The notes below the pieces were generated by a model. It was not told where the DNA came from. It saw only the letters and a list, made by a program, of their open reading frames with translations, and did not search any database. Positions 1 to 11,838 of a stretch of 64,000 nt of DNA are shown piece by piece. The translations under genes and the position numbers were made by a program. The stretch covers positions 180,001 to 244,000 of the forward strand of contig CAWZYM010000075.1 of assembly GCA_963966185.1 (NCBI GenBank), read 5' to 3'. Position 1 is the stretch's first letter. Every line of letters starts with the position of its first letter. This DNA is from Rhabditoides inermis (taxonomy: Eukaryota > Nematoda > Chromadorea > Rhabditida > Rhabditidae).

Positions 1-1732
1 GCGAATTGATCGCGAGAAAACTGTTGTTCTTCCTATCAACAGCAAGTGCTGATTAATCATAATCAAAAAAATCCAAAAGTACCGGGTAACACCAATATGG
101 CACGCGAGTGAAGTGTGATAGTACGCGAGGATGACGCTAACACGCGCAAAGCAGGCGAAAGAGAGTGTGCTTCCTCCTATCCCTCTTTCATATTCCACAC
201 TCATTCAGAATCCCTTCTCTCTCCCACTTATCCAGGCCAGACAGTGACGAGAGAGTGTGGATGAACGAGAGAGCGCAGACGGTTGTCATGGCAACCGTCT
301 CATCTGCCCTCACTCACATGATCTGTTGCATTCACGCACTGCGGGAACTTGCCCAGCACATAGCGCACTGTGTTCGTCTGCCCGTGCAGCAACGCCTTGT
401 GCAGTGGCGTCATGCCTGCAAGGGGGCGGGGCGTCAGGGGGCGGGGCCTAGCAGCTGTTCACCATAGCTGTCCCTGGCGGTGGCGAGTAGCGGTCGATCG
501 ATGAGACTCTTCACTCTCCGCACATCGCCGTCCTCCACTGCTTTGTGGATCGCATCGATCTTCGACTGAAGCGAGGGATTAGGCCCCGCCCCTTCAAGCC
601 CCGCCCACCTGGTACTGCGACAATCCACGCAGGAACTCGGCGCTCGCCGTGTTGAGTGTGTGCTTGTCGGTGAGCAAGTGGGACCTGATTGGTAGACGGA
701 TCAGGCTCCGCCCCTCTAGGCCACGCCCACCTTCCGCTGAGCACGAGGTTTTCTAGACGGGCGACGTCTCCGGTGGATACCCACTGTTCCACTTCCTCCT
801 CCCTCGGGGCGTCTGGAAAGAAGGGGAGATGATGAAAATGAAAGAGGATAGGGAGTGTCAGATGAAACAGGCATTCAACTGGATGTGAAACCAACAAAAC
901 GATGAACCGGCGTTTCGATGGCGCGCGTCCTTGGCACTCATGAAGTAGAAGGAAGAGAAGGGGTCGTCGTCCGATTGACGCCAGCTGATCGCCCGCCGAA
1001 TCAGCTGATTGCTGATACGCTCCTTCCGCCGCAGCCGCTCGGACATACGGTCGGAGACTTGCTGTTCCTTCCGGAGAAGCAGCAGTCCGGAGGAGGCGCT
1101 CCGATCTACCAGATGGTTCTTGTGCAGTGGATGGGGCATGGTGATGAGCTGCTGGAAGCAGAAGACGTCGTCGTTCTCGGAAGACGAGCACTGGCGGAGC
1201 GACAGAGTGGAAGAGAGAGGGAAAGAGCGGCGGGAGAAGAGGGGGCTCACCTGTGCGTGTGTGCGAGAGACACGCACACCAACACCTACAGCGAGCCATC
1301 GCGTGACGGGAGAGGAGGGAGAAGAGAGAGAGGGGGGAGGGAGGAGGGAGGAGGGAGGATGCTGCACACTCACTCAGAGAAACGATTGACATTTTCACAT
1401 GGCACTTTTTACTATCGCGTGGATTAGACAGACAATGGCAGCGTCATCGCGATGTGAAGAACAAGGAGAGCGCACACACATGTTTCACATTGTTGCTGGA
1501 CAATTGGAAGAAGAGACTGCTGGAACGTGTACTGACCGGGGTCAAACAGCTCGTCGTCGTCGTCTCCGGTGGCAGCCATCAGCTGATCGGAGGCGGCAGA
1601 CGGCGGGCGGAGAAGGCGGTCCGGGGAGTTGCGGTACGCCTCCGCTGAGAAGCCCTCCTGCACAGCACACTAGCCATTATATCGACTCGCAACACCGGGA
1701 CATCAGTAGTCCTCTCCCGTAATCACACCCTT

Positions 1733-1777
<45 letters not shown>

Positions 1778-1806
1778 ATCTCTCTATCTCTATCTCTATT
1801 TCTATC

Positions 1807-1856
<50 letters not shown>

Positions 1857-1991
1857 TCTTTCTCTCCCTCACCTTATCCTGTATGTGTGGGTTAGCTCCT
1901 AGCTCGACGAGAGTGTCGTAGATAGCATTCGGTTGCACAGCGGCGTAGTGAACAGCGGTGCGCCCCGCCTGTAAAATGAAAATAATAACCA

Positions 1992-2031
<40 letters not shown>

Positions 2032-4808
2032 CAGAGGAGAGAGGAGATCTCTTTAATCCCCGCGCAAATCGATTAATCGCTCATCATCCTACTCGCATTA
2101 CTAATCACCAGGAAGAATGCCTCTCTCTCTCTCTCTCTCCTCCCCGCACTCTCTCGCTTGCCCCGGGGAATATCGTCACACCACTCCACTTGATTGCCTA
2201 TCAAACGAAGGATAGCCTATCAGACTCTTGTCGGACTGCGAATCGAATAATCTCAGTACTCAGTTGCACAATGCACATAAAAATGAAAAATGAGAGAATC
2301 GAGAAAAAAATGAAAAATGAGAGAAAAAGGTACACTCTGTGCTGATCGCCAGAATCTCATGCTCATGCGGTGCAACTGCTTTTGAAATGATACGGTACAG
2401 ATACAAAAGCATGAAGAAAGAAGCATAACCGAACTGGATTTCAATAACAAAAATCTCACCGAGTCGGTTCCATCGAGTTCCTGGGGGAATTTGGCTGCGA
2501 GCCACTCGACCATCTCGTGGCGTTCGCGGAGGACCGCCAGGTGGAGGAGACGGAGGCCTGGACGGACCATCCCCTCTTCTCTTTCTCTCTCTCTCCCTCT
2601 CTCTCTCTCTCTCTTTCCCTTCCCCCCCCTCACCCCTGGTGTCCCTGGTGGCCATCACCTGTCCATCCGCCAGCTGTTGCATCTTCTTCTCGTCGTTCTT
2701 GTCGATCGCGTCGATGGCTGCATTGAAGCGAGTCTGAAATTGAAAGTATTTTACTCTCTTTCCCTTCTTGGAAAGTGAGCATGGACATATAATATGTCAC
2801 TTCAGGATTTCAGTGTATGTTCGCCGATCATTTCCAATATCACGTCCGCATCTACGGCACTGCCGAAATTTTACCGTAACCGTGCAGTAATTTACGTTTC
2901 ATAACGTGCTATTTGACAAATATTTGGCTATACCTGTATGCTTCTGAAGTCGTTGACGAACCGGACGAGTTGTTCGTTGCCGACGTTCCTCTTGACGGCC
3001 CTCCAGATCTGCTCGGCGTAGCCCTCCATCTGAAGCTGCTCCAGCGACTGCAATGTGTCATTCCAGGAGGGGATTCCTCAACCATCACATGTTCCAGCAG
3101 GTTTTTGAGTGGCGCCGCTGTCCTTATTTGACACGCGTTTCAAAAGGACGTACAGCCCTAGTCACTGTTCGATTTTGAACGAAATCGGACGGGCCAAAAC
3201 ACCCTTTGCAAATGTCTTCGAACCCCCACCAAGCAGCACGTTTTTCAACGAAACACAGCGCATACTCATGACTTCCATGAGATGATGCATTTTCGTAAAA
3301 GCTAGCCCCCGATTGAATGAATATATGCGTGCGGGACATTGTCGTACCCTTGCTCACCTCGTAGTTCCTGTCCGTGGTGTCAATGGCGAGTATCCTTGCG
3401 AGGACCGCCGGGTCGACGAATCCGTCGTCGTCGGCCACGCGACGAGTCGCCCCCATGCCTGACACATCACACCATTCCAGAACAACCTATCACAATGGCG
3501 GCTAATTATATGAAACCGTTTTCGATACACAAGAACCGATGTGAAGTAGGTGGATGAGAGAGAAAGAAGGAAGAACAAGATAGTCACTGGCACTGACGCA
3601 AGAGAGAAAAGAATTCGTGTTCGATCTACTGACGCACTCGTTCTTTCTGTTTGGAGAACACCGCAGATCATTCATAATTATAGAGAGGGTGCATTCGGCG
3701 TGAACAGGCGAGAAACGCGACATTCAGCAACGGAAAGCAATCACTTTACTAACGCACACACCAGTCAGACTGCTCGAAAACAGCTATATCTACCCGATAA
3801 GCACCTCTCAGTCAGGCAATTTCCATAATTCAGCCTACATCATGTCACAATCGCACTCGCCACCCGGCCACTCTCCCTCTTTCCCACGCTCTCTCCACTA
3901 TCTACCGTGTACATTCGAGCGGAAATCTGCTTCTATGCGGATTGCAAATCCGCACGTGCGAGAGCGGGCGAGAGAGCGTGCGTGTGAGGAGGGCGCAGCG
4001 CTCGCATTTCCGGCACTCACCGAACCCCTGGCAAAAGTAGACGGTGTGTGCGGGTGCTGAACCCGTGGCACGTAGACTGCTAGGACGCGTCACTAGCCAC
4101 TGCGCCACACTCACCGCTCAGCGGGGGCCGGATACTGAACTGGCTGTCGAGTGAGTCTGTGTGCGTCTCGTATACACAATCCACGTAGTCGGAGGGCACA
4201 CGGCCAGCCTGAAAACAACGCAATATCGATTGATACGGTTTCGGAAAGGAGTGGTGATTTGAGATCGCGTGATCCGAAAAAGAGAGATTATAGGTATAGG
4301 AGAGATGAGAGGGAGACGCATGGGCGAGTCGCCTTGCCTAGTCGATTTCCCCCCTATTATATGGATTCCACGTAAAGCAGCTAGCTACAGAACAGATGAC
4401 GCCAAAAGAAAATCGTGTTTTTGAAATCACGATTACAAACTGCGAGATATCTGGGTAGAAAAGTAACGTAGTAAACTAAGTAGTAAAACAAGTCGAGTGT
4501 GTAAATGGAAGGATTAGGAAGAGGAGGAGAGAGAGAGTGGGTGGAACGAGAGACAAAAGAGACATTGAATGCCAACATGGAATGAAGACAAGCGAACATA
4601 ACGTCAGCGGGATGATTGATAATCACCACCTACCCTTCTACCCCTCTCTCTCCCTTCCCTCTCTACCTTGTCCTTGGCGACGACTGCTTGTGGATGGAGG
4701 TACACCAGGTAGTCTATCGACTCCTTCCAGCCTGCTCGAAATGCAAGGTGGAGGAGAGTGCGACCATGCGAGTCCCTGGAAAGAGAAAGAGGTGACAAGT
4801 AGAGAGAC

Positions 4809-4853
<45 letters not shown>

Positions 4854-7085
4854 CTCACTTGCACTTGACGACGTTTCTGTCGCAGACCAGATGCTTGAGA
4901 ACCTTGACGTCTCCGTCTCTCACCGCCACCCAAGCACCTGCCATCTTGCACTACAAAAAGAAGAAAATGGATATCTACCAAATGAGTTTCGACATGAATA
5001 AAGTGTCGAATCACATTTTACAAAAGCTCACCTGGAATTCGAATAGCCGTTTGTGAACGTCCGCGTGTCCGGGAGAGAGGACGGTCACATTGCGGGGGAC
5101 CTGGAACAAAACACAAATCATGATCAAAACACATCACTCATACCTGGTACTCGCCTGCCATAACTTGCTCTAGGAGGGCTTCTTCATTCCAAGGCGCGAA
5201 CAGATCATCTTCTTTCTTTTCATGAAGTGGGACTGAAGGAGACATTAAAATAGTACGATCACGCCTGATTACAGTTCAAAAATTCCTTGTTTTTGAATCG
5301 ACTCACATGCGTTGTTTGCGCGGATGCGTCCGAGGTCGACGAGAGAAGGATTCTGGCGGACGTCGTGGGCTGTGAAGCCCTCTCCGTCGATCAACGAGTC
5401 ACGTGCCCCGGCCTGCAGGAAATGCCCCTCTCCCCCCCCCCCCCTCCCTCGCTCCTCTCTCTCCCTCCCTCTCTCCCTCTCTCTCTCTCTCTCTCTTTCT
5501 CTTTCTCCCTCCCTCCCTCCCTCTCTCCCTACCCCTGTGAGTGCGTAGAATAGTGTTGGATCCCCCGCGAATCCAGATAGGGCGGCAGCGTAGTGCAGAG
5601 CAGTCCGGCCATCCTGCGCATTCGGTATAGAATGATCGGTATTCACACTCACACAAGGAACTCACACAAACAATTTTGCATATTCTATTAAACATACAAT
5701 AAATGTTCTACTACTGCGAGATGACTGACATGGTCTCTGTGGTTGATGGATACGTGTGGTATGGCAAGGAGGGCGTCGACTGCCCGCTTCCTCTCGAATA
5801 TCACAGCCAGCTGGAGGGCCGAGCAGCCTGTCAGAGGGTGCGTCGTCCTGCAACACAAACATTTCAAACAAACTTTTTATCCTCTATAAATTCATCCATT
5901 GAAATACTTTCGCACAAAATAACATTACATATATCAGTGTTAATTCTCTCTCTATGTCGAGGTCCTGCTACACAACCATCAACCATTTCACCCAATCATT
6001 CATGTTTGCAATGTTTTGCGTAGAATAACATTGCATATCGAGAATTTGTTTTGCAACTGATACCAAACAACTAAACTAGCAATCGTTGATGATTCCACAT
6101 ATACGTAATACGTTCGGAACGCGATATGAATATTCGATGAAACATTGCGTGATTTCGTCAGCCATGTTTTCTCTGCTATCGCACGTCTGTTCGAAACGTA
6201 TACATCACTCGTACTCAATAACCCACCTCTTCCCCCTCTCTCTATCTCTCTCACCCCTCTCTCCCCCCCCCCTTCTCTCTCTCTCTCATCTTTCATCCCA
6301 TTAATAGAACACCGTAGTTACCACGAGAGTTGCATACGAGAATAGCGAGGATTGCGAATGTAACACGCTCAGGAATGTCAATTCTCTCCCTCGCGGGATA
6401 AGCGCCGTCAAAATTCAGATAATCTCGAAATCGGCTTTGTGAAAGCGAGAGAATTGCCGGATTCCACGAGACTTGCAATTATCTTCAAATTGCCGATTGG
6501 GATTCACACACATACACACACAAACGCAGAGAAAAATATCAATTATCACGCTCCGAAGCGTATTCCGAACCGCAAAAAAGATCATATCCACAAAGAGAGA
6601 GAGAGAGAGAGAGAAAGTAAGAGAAAGAAAGATAGAGAGAGAGAAGAGAGAGAGAGAGCGTACTTGCTGGCGCGCGGGGTGGCTGTCTGGGAGATGGCCT
6701 GGACGTCTCCGGCAGCCGCGGCGGCGAGTAGTCTCTGACCCCTCTGGGCCCCTGTCACACGCGGCTTCTGAATAGACATGAACAGAGAGCAGACGGCGGA
6801 TACACACGCACACAACGAGGCAAGCGTACCTTTCCGGGCATATTGGGAGGCGTGAGGAGTCGGCGGTCGATGGCTACTCCACGCACCCCGATCGATGGAG
6901 AGCCGATCAGCTGATCGTGAGACGGAAGACGCATACCTCACTCACTCCACTCACCTCGCCTTCCCTCATCTGAGAGACAGCGACGAGTGACGGAAGAGTG
7001 CAGAGAGCGAGAGGGTGGGGAGGGAGCGGGTGAGGGGAAGAGGGCGCAGACAGAGCGAGCGAGAGATGAGCTGGCGGCATCCATG
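1..7085 (-). CDS. large ankyrin-repeat protein, 3' end outside window
   Basis: Multi-exon gene read right to left and cut by the left edge of the window. Exons with ankyrin character lie near 6775-6662 (RLLAAAAAGDVQAI), 5852-5715 (CSALQLAVIFERKRAVDALL), 5612-5541 (GRTALHYAAALSGFAG), 5425-5300, 4950-4854 (AVRDGDVKVLKHL), 4777-4670 (GRTLLHLAFRAGWKESIDYL), 2733-2655, 2560-2458 (LLHLAVLRERHEMVEWLA), 1972-1873 (GRTAVHYAAVQPNAIYDTL), 800-590, and 600-288 (MTPLHKALLHGQTNTVRYVL). Further exons at 5235-5150, 5103-5033, 4210-4115, 3450-3358, 3050-2943, 1664-1532 and 1200-860 have no clear repeat. The blocks recur as a compound unit: a GDV-type helix pair, then a GRTLLHLA repeat, then a GRTALHYAA repeat. 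Ankyrin repeats bind protein partners; no enzymatic domain is visible. The start lies somewhere between 6930 and 7085 and is not settled. The nearest upstream gene on the same strand ends at 7303. I cannot assign an orthologue. Confidence 0.72.
1737..1870. repeat. (CT)n / (CTAT)n microsatellite
   Basis: Pure CT dinucleotides grading into CTATCT and back to CT, in an intron of the ankyrin gene just downstream of the exon at 1972-1873. A shorter (GA)n tract lies at 1993-2030 and a (CT) tract at 2119-2139. Confidence 0.95.
4043..4114 (-). ncRNA. tRNA-like sequence (tRNA pseudogene or SINE head)
   Basis: On the minus strand there is an A-box-like TGGCGCAGTGGCTAGTGACG and, about 35 nt later, a B-box-like GGGTTCAGCACCC that can fold as a T-arm. 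The flanking 7-mers GTGAGTG and CACACAC pair with one mismatch as an acceptor stem. The anticodon arm is poor: a stem CGCGT/ACGTG encloses an 11-nt loop, so a working tRNA is unlikely. The GTGAGTG also serves as the donor of the intron after the ankyrin-gene exon at 4210-4115. A tRNA-derived SINE is the other reading. Confidence 0.42.
4810..4849. repeat. (GA)n microsatellite
   Basis: Uninterrupted GA dinucleotides in an ankyrin-gene intron. Similar intronic tracts lie at 2573-2630 (CT-rich) and 7503-7582 (GA-rich). Confidence 0.9.
5424..5532. repeat. C-rich/CT-rich polypyrimidine tract
   Basis: A run of ten Cs followed by CCCT and CT repeats, lying between two ankyrin-gene exons. Confidence 0.9.
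6593..6658. repeat. (GA)n-rich tract
   Basis: GA repeats with GAAA and GATA interruptions, directly downstream (minus strand) of the first ankyrin-like exon. On the coding strand it reads CT-rich just after the donor GTACGC. Confidence 0.85.
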
Positions 7086-7302
7086 ACAACTATATTCGAG
7101 AAGAAGAGAGGGAAGGGACACATTGTTTTCTCTGAGCTCTCTCTCTCTCTCTCTCCCTTCAATTCCACCTGGAATACGCAATTACAAGCGAGAAAGAATT
7201 TGTTTATTAGAGAAATCGCGTTATACACAAGTGTACAACACACAACCAGAAAACGCAAGTGAACATCGAAAAAGTGAATAACTGAACTGTAAAAGTCTAA
7301 TT

Positions 7303-8339
7303 CTATAGCTCGTGCTTCTCTTGCTGCACTCTCTGCTCCTGCTCCTGCTCCTTCTCCGTTGCCTGCTCCTCCACCCTCCGCATCTCATACACCCGCACAT
7401 CGGTCGCCTCATCGTACAGCACCTCCTCCACACAGAAATCGCCCTTCAGATTACGGTAGAAGCGACGATCCTTCGGGTACCTACAAGAAGGATAATGAAT
7501 GAAAGAGGCAGTTAGAGAGAGATAGAATGAGAGAGAGGGAGAGGGAGAGGGGGGAAGAGAGAAAGAGAGAGAGAGAGAGAGATTTTCCCACCTGATCTTA
7601 CTTGCCATGACTACTGTCACTCCTCTTCCCGCTAGTCGCAGCAGTGTCTCCCTCAGCGGTTCGAACGCCTCCTCGATGTACACCAGATCCGCGCCAAGGA
7701 TCACGTCTACTGGCGCGGGGATGGAGGGCTGGCGCCAGTCGAGTGCCTCCACCTGCACAGCTCCGGGGGGAGTGTTGCGGGAGATGTTATCCCGGAGGAG
7801 GGGAAGCGCCGAGGGCTGGTCGGTGCACAGCACCGAGACGGCACCTGTAACTCTCTCTCTCTCTCACTCTCACTCTCTCTCTCTCACTCTCCCTCCCCCC
7901 CTCTCTCTCGCGCTCTCTTTCTCTCTTTTCCTCACCCACCCTCCTTGTGGGCGACTATGCTGGGTAGTCCGATGCCGGCTCCGAGTTCCAGCACCCTCTT
8001 CCCTCTGAGAAGGGCCTTGTCGACTGCCCAGCGGGAGAGAACCTCGGCAGAATCCCACAACACTCCAGCCACACCGTGCACATTCCAGTCTTGGGAGAGC
8101 GACACCGAGTGGGGGCCGATAGACACCTGCAGACGGGGTGAGAGGGAGAGAGAGGGAGAGGGAGAGGGAGGGAGAGAGAGGGAGAGAGAGAGAGAGGGAG
8201 AGAGGGAGAGAGGGAGAGAGAGAGAGGGAGAGAGAGAGAGAGAGAGAGAGAAGATGCTCACCTGCTTCTCCTTCTCTCGGAACCTGGCGAGAGGGACGGA
8301 ATCCTCGTTATAGAGAACGAGAGCCTGACAGTCTACCAT
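7303..8339 (-). CDS. METTL21-family protein-lysine methyltransferase
   Basis: Four exons: about 8339-8264, 8128-7940, 7842-7594 and 7480-7303. This is a seven-beta-strand SAM-dependent methyltransferase. The SAM motif VLELGAGIGLPSIVA follows the family's QDW...GVLWDSAEVLSRW entry segment; the second acidic motif is CTDQ and the post-II motif is DVILGADLVYIEEAFEPL. A YPKDRRFY...YDEATDVRVYEMRR tail ends the fold. Order and spacing match METTL21A-type enzymes, which trimethylate lysine in Hsp70-family chaperones. The substrate here is inferred, and METTL21 paralogues cannot be told apart by eye. The chosen ATG gives VDCQALVLYNEDSVPL at the N terminus. An in-frame ATG about 33 nt upstream, behind a TTGCAG acceptor, would add MLPLIVLVQLT. 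A Glu/Gln-rich tail (EKEQEQEQRVQQ) follows the domain. The gene lies between the cytospin-like and ankyrin genes on the same strand. Confidence 0.85.
8137..8252. repeat. (GGGAGA)/(GA)n tract
   Basis: Purine-only tract in the first intron of the METTL21-like gene. A complementary (CT)n tract lies at 8401-8471, just upstream of that gene. Confidence 0.92.
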
Positions 8340-8420
8340 CGTCAATTGAACAAGCACAATCAGAGGTAGCATACCATGCCTGCAACACATACCACATTTT
8401 CCCTCTCTCCCTCCCTCCCT

Positions 8421-8473
<53 letters not shown>

Positions 8474-8775
8474 TCTCATTCTCCCTCACGACTTACCACA
8501 CACAGATACTCACACGGCAAGGCAACCGATTCACAGATTCCATCAATCAATAATTATAGGCATCATTTATGAGTCGAGATCCAGCACGAAAGGGATAAAG
8601 CAAGCACAGAAAGTTCCTGGATAAAATAGGGCGGCAGCATGTAAAAGTGAGCAATATAAAAAAGCACAGGTACAATATGAGATATGAGCAAAGCACCGAG
8701 TAATCATTTGTTTCAAGTAGACACATACTAGTACTCTGTATCAATCAGTAATCTAGAATAACGACAACACCCATC

Positions 8776-10269
8776 CTACTTCTCATCCCACACACACTTC
8801 TTGTATACGGATAGCACAGCGGCCATCACCTCGTTCCAGTCGGGAGTGGGCGTGGCGAAGAGGGCGGGGCGAACGAGGGGCAGGTGCATGGATTGGGCCA
8901 TGGCGACGGCCCTTCCGGAGAGGGGTCCGGCGGGGAGGCGAAGCAGACGCAATTCGGCCAGATCGGGGCGGAAAGAGTGCAGCAGACAGCACATGGCCGA
9001 GCCGTCCGACCAGGACGCAGAGAAGTTGGAGACCTGCAACCACGAGCGATAGAATGATCAATAACCATGACCCACCTCTATCCAGTCATACCCCGCCAGT
9101 CGGTCCCTGGTCCACTTCATCAGCGCGTTCCTCTTCGATCCGCCGCCCGCCTGGCGCACAAGCTCCGCCCACATGAGACACGCCTCCTTGTCGTCGTTGG
9201 AGGGAGTGGAGGAGGTGGTGGACTGACGCCACTTGTTCAGCTCGTCCAGTGCCTCCTCCTTCATAGCCTCGGCCACCTTGACGGCAGTGTGGAAATCGCG
9301 CAGCAGCTGACGAGTCTCCTCACGCTCCCGCTGCAGAGAAACGACACTCCTCTATGCTAAACTATACCATCACGCCCTGTCAAGGGCTGTAGAAACGCAA
9401 AAGATTTAACATAATAACATCTCGGTGCCTCTTTTTTCGGATTCAGTGGTATCAGAACAGACATACTCACAGTCATACTGCTCTCCCACTCTGTCTTCTC
9501 CTTCTTGAGCATAGCCAGCTGCTCCCTCAGCTGCTCCATCTCCTTCTCCATCTCCTCCTCCTCCTTCTCCTTCTCCTCCCTCACACACAGACGCGACATG
9601 GGCGAGTTCACATCCACGTTCTCCTTCTCCTCAGTCAACGCGCGGCGAGCAGAACGCGACCTGTCATCGATACAAATCGATAAATCAATAATGAATGGGT
9701 TGGCACCTCCTCCTGGCGGTGCTCTCTCTGCTGTGAACGAGTTGCTGTCGGTAGTCGGCGTTCTCGTCTCTCAGCCTGTCTGCCGCCTCCTCCGCGTCCA
9801 CCGCACGCTTCTCCGCCACCAAGCAGCGCGTGCGCAGCTCAACATACCAATCTCTCTCTCCTCCCCCTCCCTCCTTCTCTCTCTCTCTTCCTCTCCCCCC
9901 CCCCTCTCTCTCTCCCGTACCTCATCTAACTCTGCGAGCGTGGCCTGCAGTTCCTCGCTGGTCGAGAACAGTCTGTGTTCTGTCTGCTGCAGTCTGCCCG
10001 TCTCCGTCCTCTCGTTCCGCGCACTCTGCTCCCTCTTCCGCAGCAGCCCCTCCAACTCCCGGATCCTGTCCCTCTCCGCCGAACGGACCAGGGCAGACTG
10101 CGCCGCCGACGGCTTCCGGATCGACGACGAGGCTAAAGACAACTACAGTATACCTTACAGTAGCCAGTAACCCACCGGTGATCCTGCTGGGCGTGGCTGC
10201 GTCGCTTGCGGCCCGGGCGCGCGGGGTGCGCACCGTCACATTTGGAGTGTCGGCCGCCGAGCGACGCAT
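8776..10269 (-). CDS. cytospin/SPECC1-like protein with C-terminal CH domain
   Basis: Exons near 10269-10175, 10137-9920, 9900-9706, 9660-9470, 9334-9077 and 9033-8776. The first exons encode a basic, Ser/Thr/Pro-rich head. Then come heptad-rich coiled coils (ERDRIRELEGLLRKRE; EEAADRLRDENADYRQQLVH; EMEQLREQLAMLKKEKTEWE). The C terminus is a single calponin-homology domain: SKRNALMKWTRDRLAGYDWI, then VSNFSASWSDGSAMCCLLHS, then PDWNEVMAAVLSVYKKC. This layout (coiled coil then terminal CH domain) is that of cytospin-A/SPECC1, which links actin and microtubules. The protein is far shorter than vertebrate cytospins because the long N-terminal region is absent. The ATG at 10269 follows a CTATAG acceptor, which may be a trans-splice site. 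Exon joins inside the coiled coil are the least certain part. Confidence 0.8.
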
Positions 10270-10465
10270 CCTATAGACACGTGAGCCGTGAAACAATCAC
10301 ACCTCCTGCCTCACTCTCCCTACTCGCCTCTCTCCGCAACAGATATCACAGCGTCTCTCCACTACGCTTTACACCAAACACCAACCACAACACGACGCGC
10401 AGCAAAAACGTGCAACATTTATACAACATGTACAATACACCTTATTATTGAATCAATCAATAATG

Positions 10466-11536
10466 TCAGTGTGTGTGTCTCAAGGGGCTTTCGTTCGAGC
10501 ACATGGGACATCGGAAGAAGGGGACGGGCAGTTCGAACGAGGAGCGGGGCATCGAGTAGGTGATGTGCGACTTGAATGCCGCGAACGGAAGGTAGAACCG
10601 CATGTGGCAACTGAGATATGAAACGTAAAAGCTGATGTACTCATGGAAACGAACCGATCACAGTTGCCGCTTTCCATGCGGGCGACATTCTGCGCATAGT
10701 AGCGTTGTGCTCGGAACCTGGACATATACATAACTCACATTACCCTACAACCGTGTCTCACTTCCGGTTGTCGTGTCGAATGGCGGAGAGGGCCATCCTC
10801 GTCGAAATATCCGGCCCATCCCTCTCACCCCGCGCCGGGCGGAACGGATCCGGACGCATCAAATCATCCATACTACAAATCAATATATCATTAATCAATC
10901 AATCAATATGATTGACTCACTCATCGTCCCTGGCGGGCTCTGGTAGAGCGGTGCGCAGGCGGGCGTACTTGCTGGGTTTGTCGATGAAGGTTCGGAAGGG
11001 GTGGTATTCCAAGCGGGGCGGACGAGCACTCCAACTGGTCGACACCTAATACACACACAACAATAACAACACAAGAAAAAATCTAGCCCTCGTGATAACT
11101 AGATCAATCAATACGCTCACCTCCTCGAATGCGGACACGGTGGGTACAGAGGGGTCGAAGATGAGTGAGAACATTCCGCGAGGGTTCGAGTCGGGCGAAT
11201 GCAGCTGGACAAATGTCATTCAACAAGTAGTATAAAATATTACCCACCCCCTCCTCGTCTCCGATCGTGTCGACCTCGTCGTCTTCCTCCTGCTCCGTCT
11301 CTCTCCCTCCTCCCTCCACTCTCTGCTCCTCCTCCGGCTCCTCCACTTCCACTACCTGAAGCAGACGTTAAAAGTTACAGTATTAATATAAACAGGTATT
11401 TCTGCCTACAGTACCTCCTCGAACTCGTGTACGGGTCCGTGTTCAATGAGGGGCATGTCTCGGTAGTAGCTGTGTTCCCTCTCCGGTCCTCCCACGTAAG
11501 CCACGTCCTCCCGTTCTATCCTCTCGCCTTCTTCCA
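10466..11536 (-). CDS. unrecognised acidic protein with C-terminal CxxC
   Basis: Seven probable exons: 11536-11414 (MEEGERIEREDVAYVGG), 11357-11247 (very acidic EEPEEEQRVEG...EEDDEVD), 11205-11122 (SPDSNPRGMFSLIFDPSVP), 11048-10920, 10874-10762, 10722-10650 (RAQRYYAQNVARMESGNC) and about 10613-10466. The last exon gives CHMRFYLPFAAFKSHITYSM and ends FFRCPMCSNESPLRHTH. One Cys-x-His and one CxxC pair could bind a metal ion, but I do not recognise a zinc-finger family. There is no signal peptide or membrane segment. It lies between the MYND and cytospin-like genes on the same strand, 197 bp from the latter. Confidence 0.6.
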
Positions 11537-11838
11537 TTTACAAACATACGTTTCGTTAGTTTTCCTATCTTATAGTATAAGTTTTTTTCAGATAACTAAG
11601 GTGGACGCCAACCACTACATCTAACTATCACGATGAAAAAATCACAACGCAACGGTTTATTCAGAAAAGCTGGAAATCATTCATAGTCAATATACTACAG
11701 TAACACTGCGGTCTGTACAATGAGATATCATGGGTAATGGAGTGGTGAATATGTAACATAAATAATTCGTGATTATTATGGGTAGAGGGGATTCACAAGG
11801 AGTGAGTGCTGAATTCACAAAGGGGGCGGGGTAGATGG

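Noticed and set aside
6939..7085. A separate small gene starting MDAASSSLARSV
   Set aside because: No supporting domain or conserved splice partner. It may be the 5' exon or leader of the ankyrin gene, so it was not called separately.
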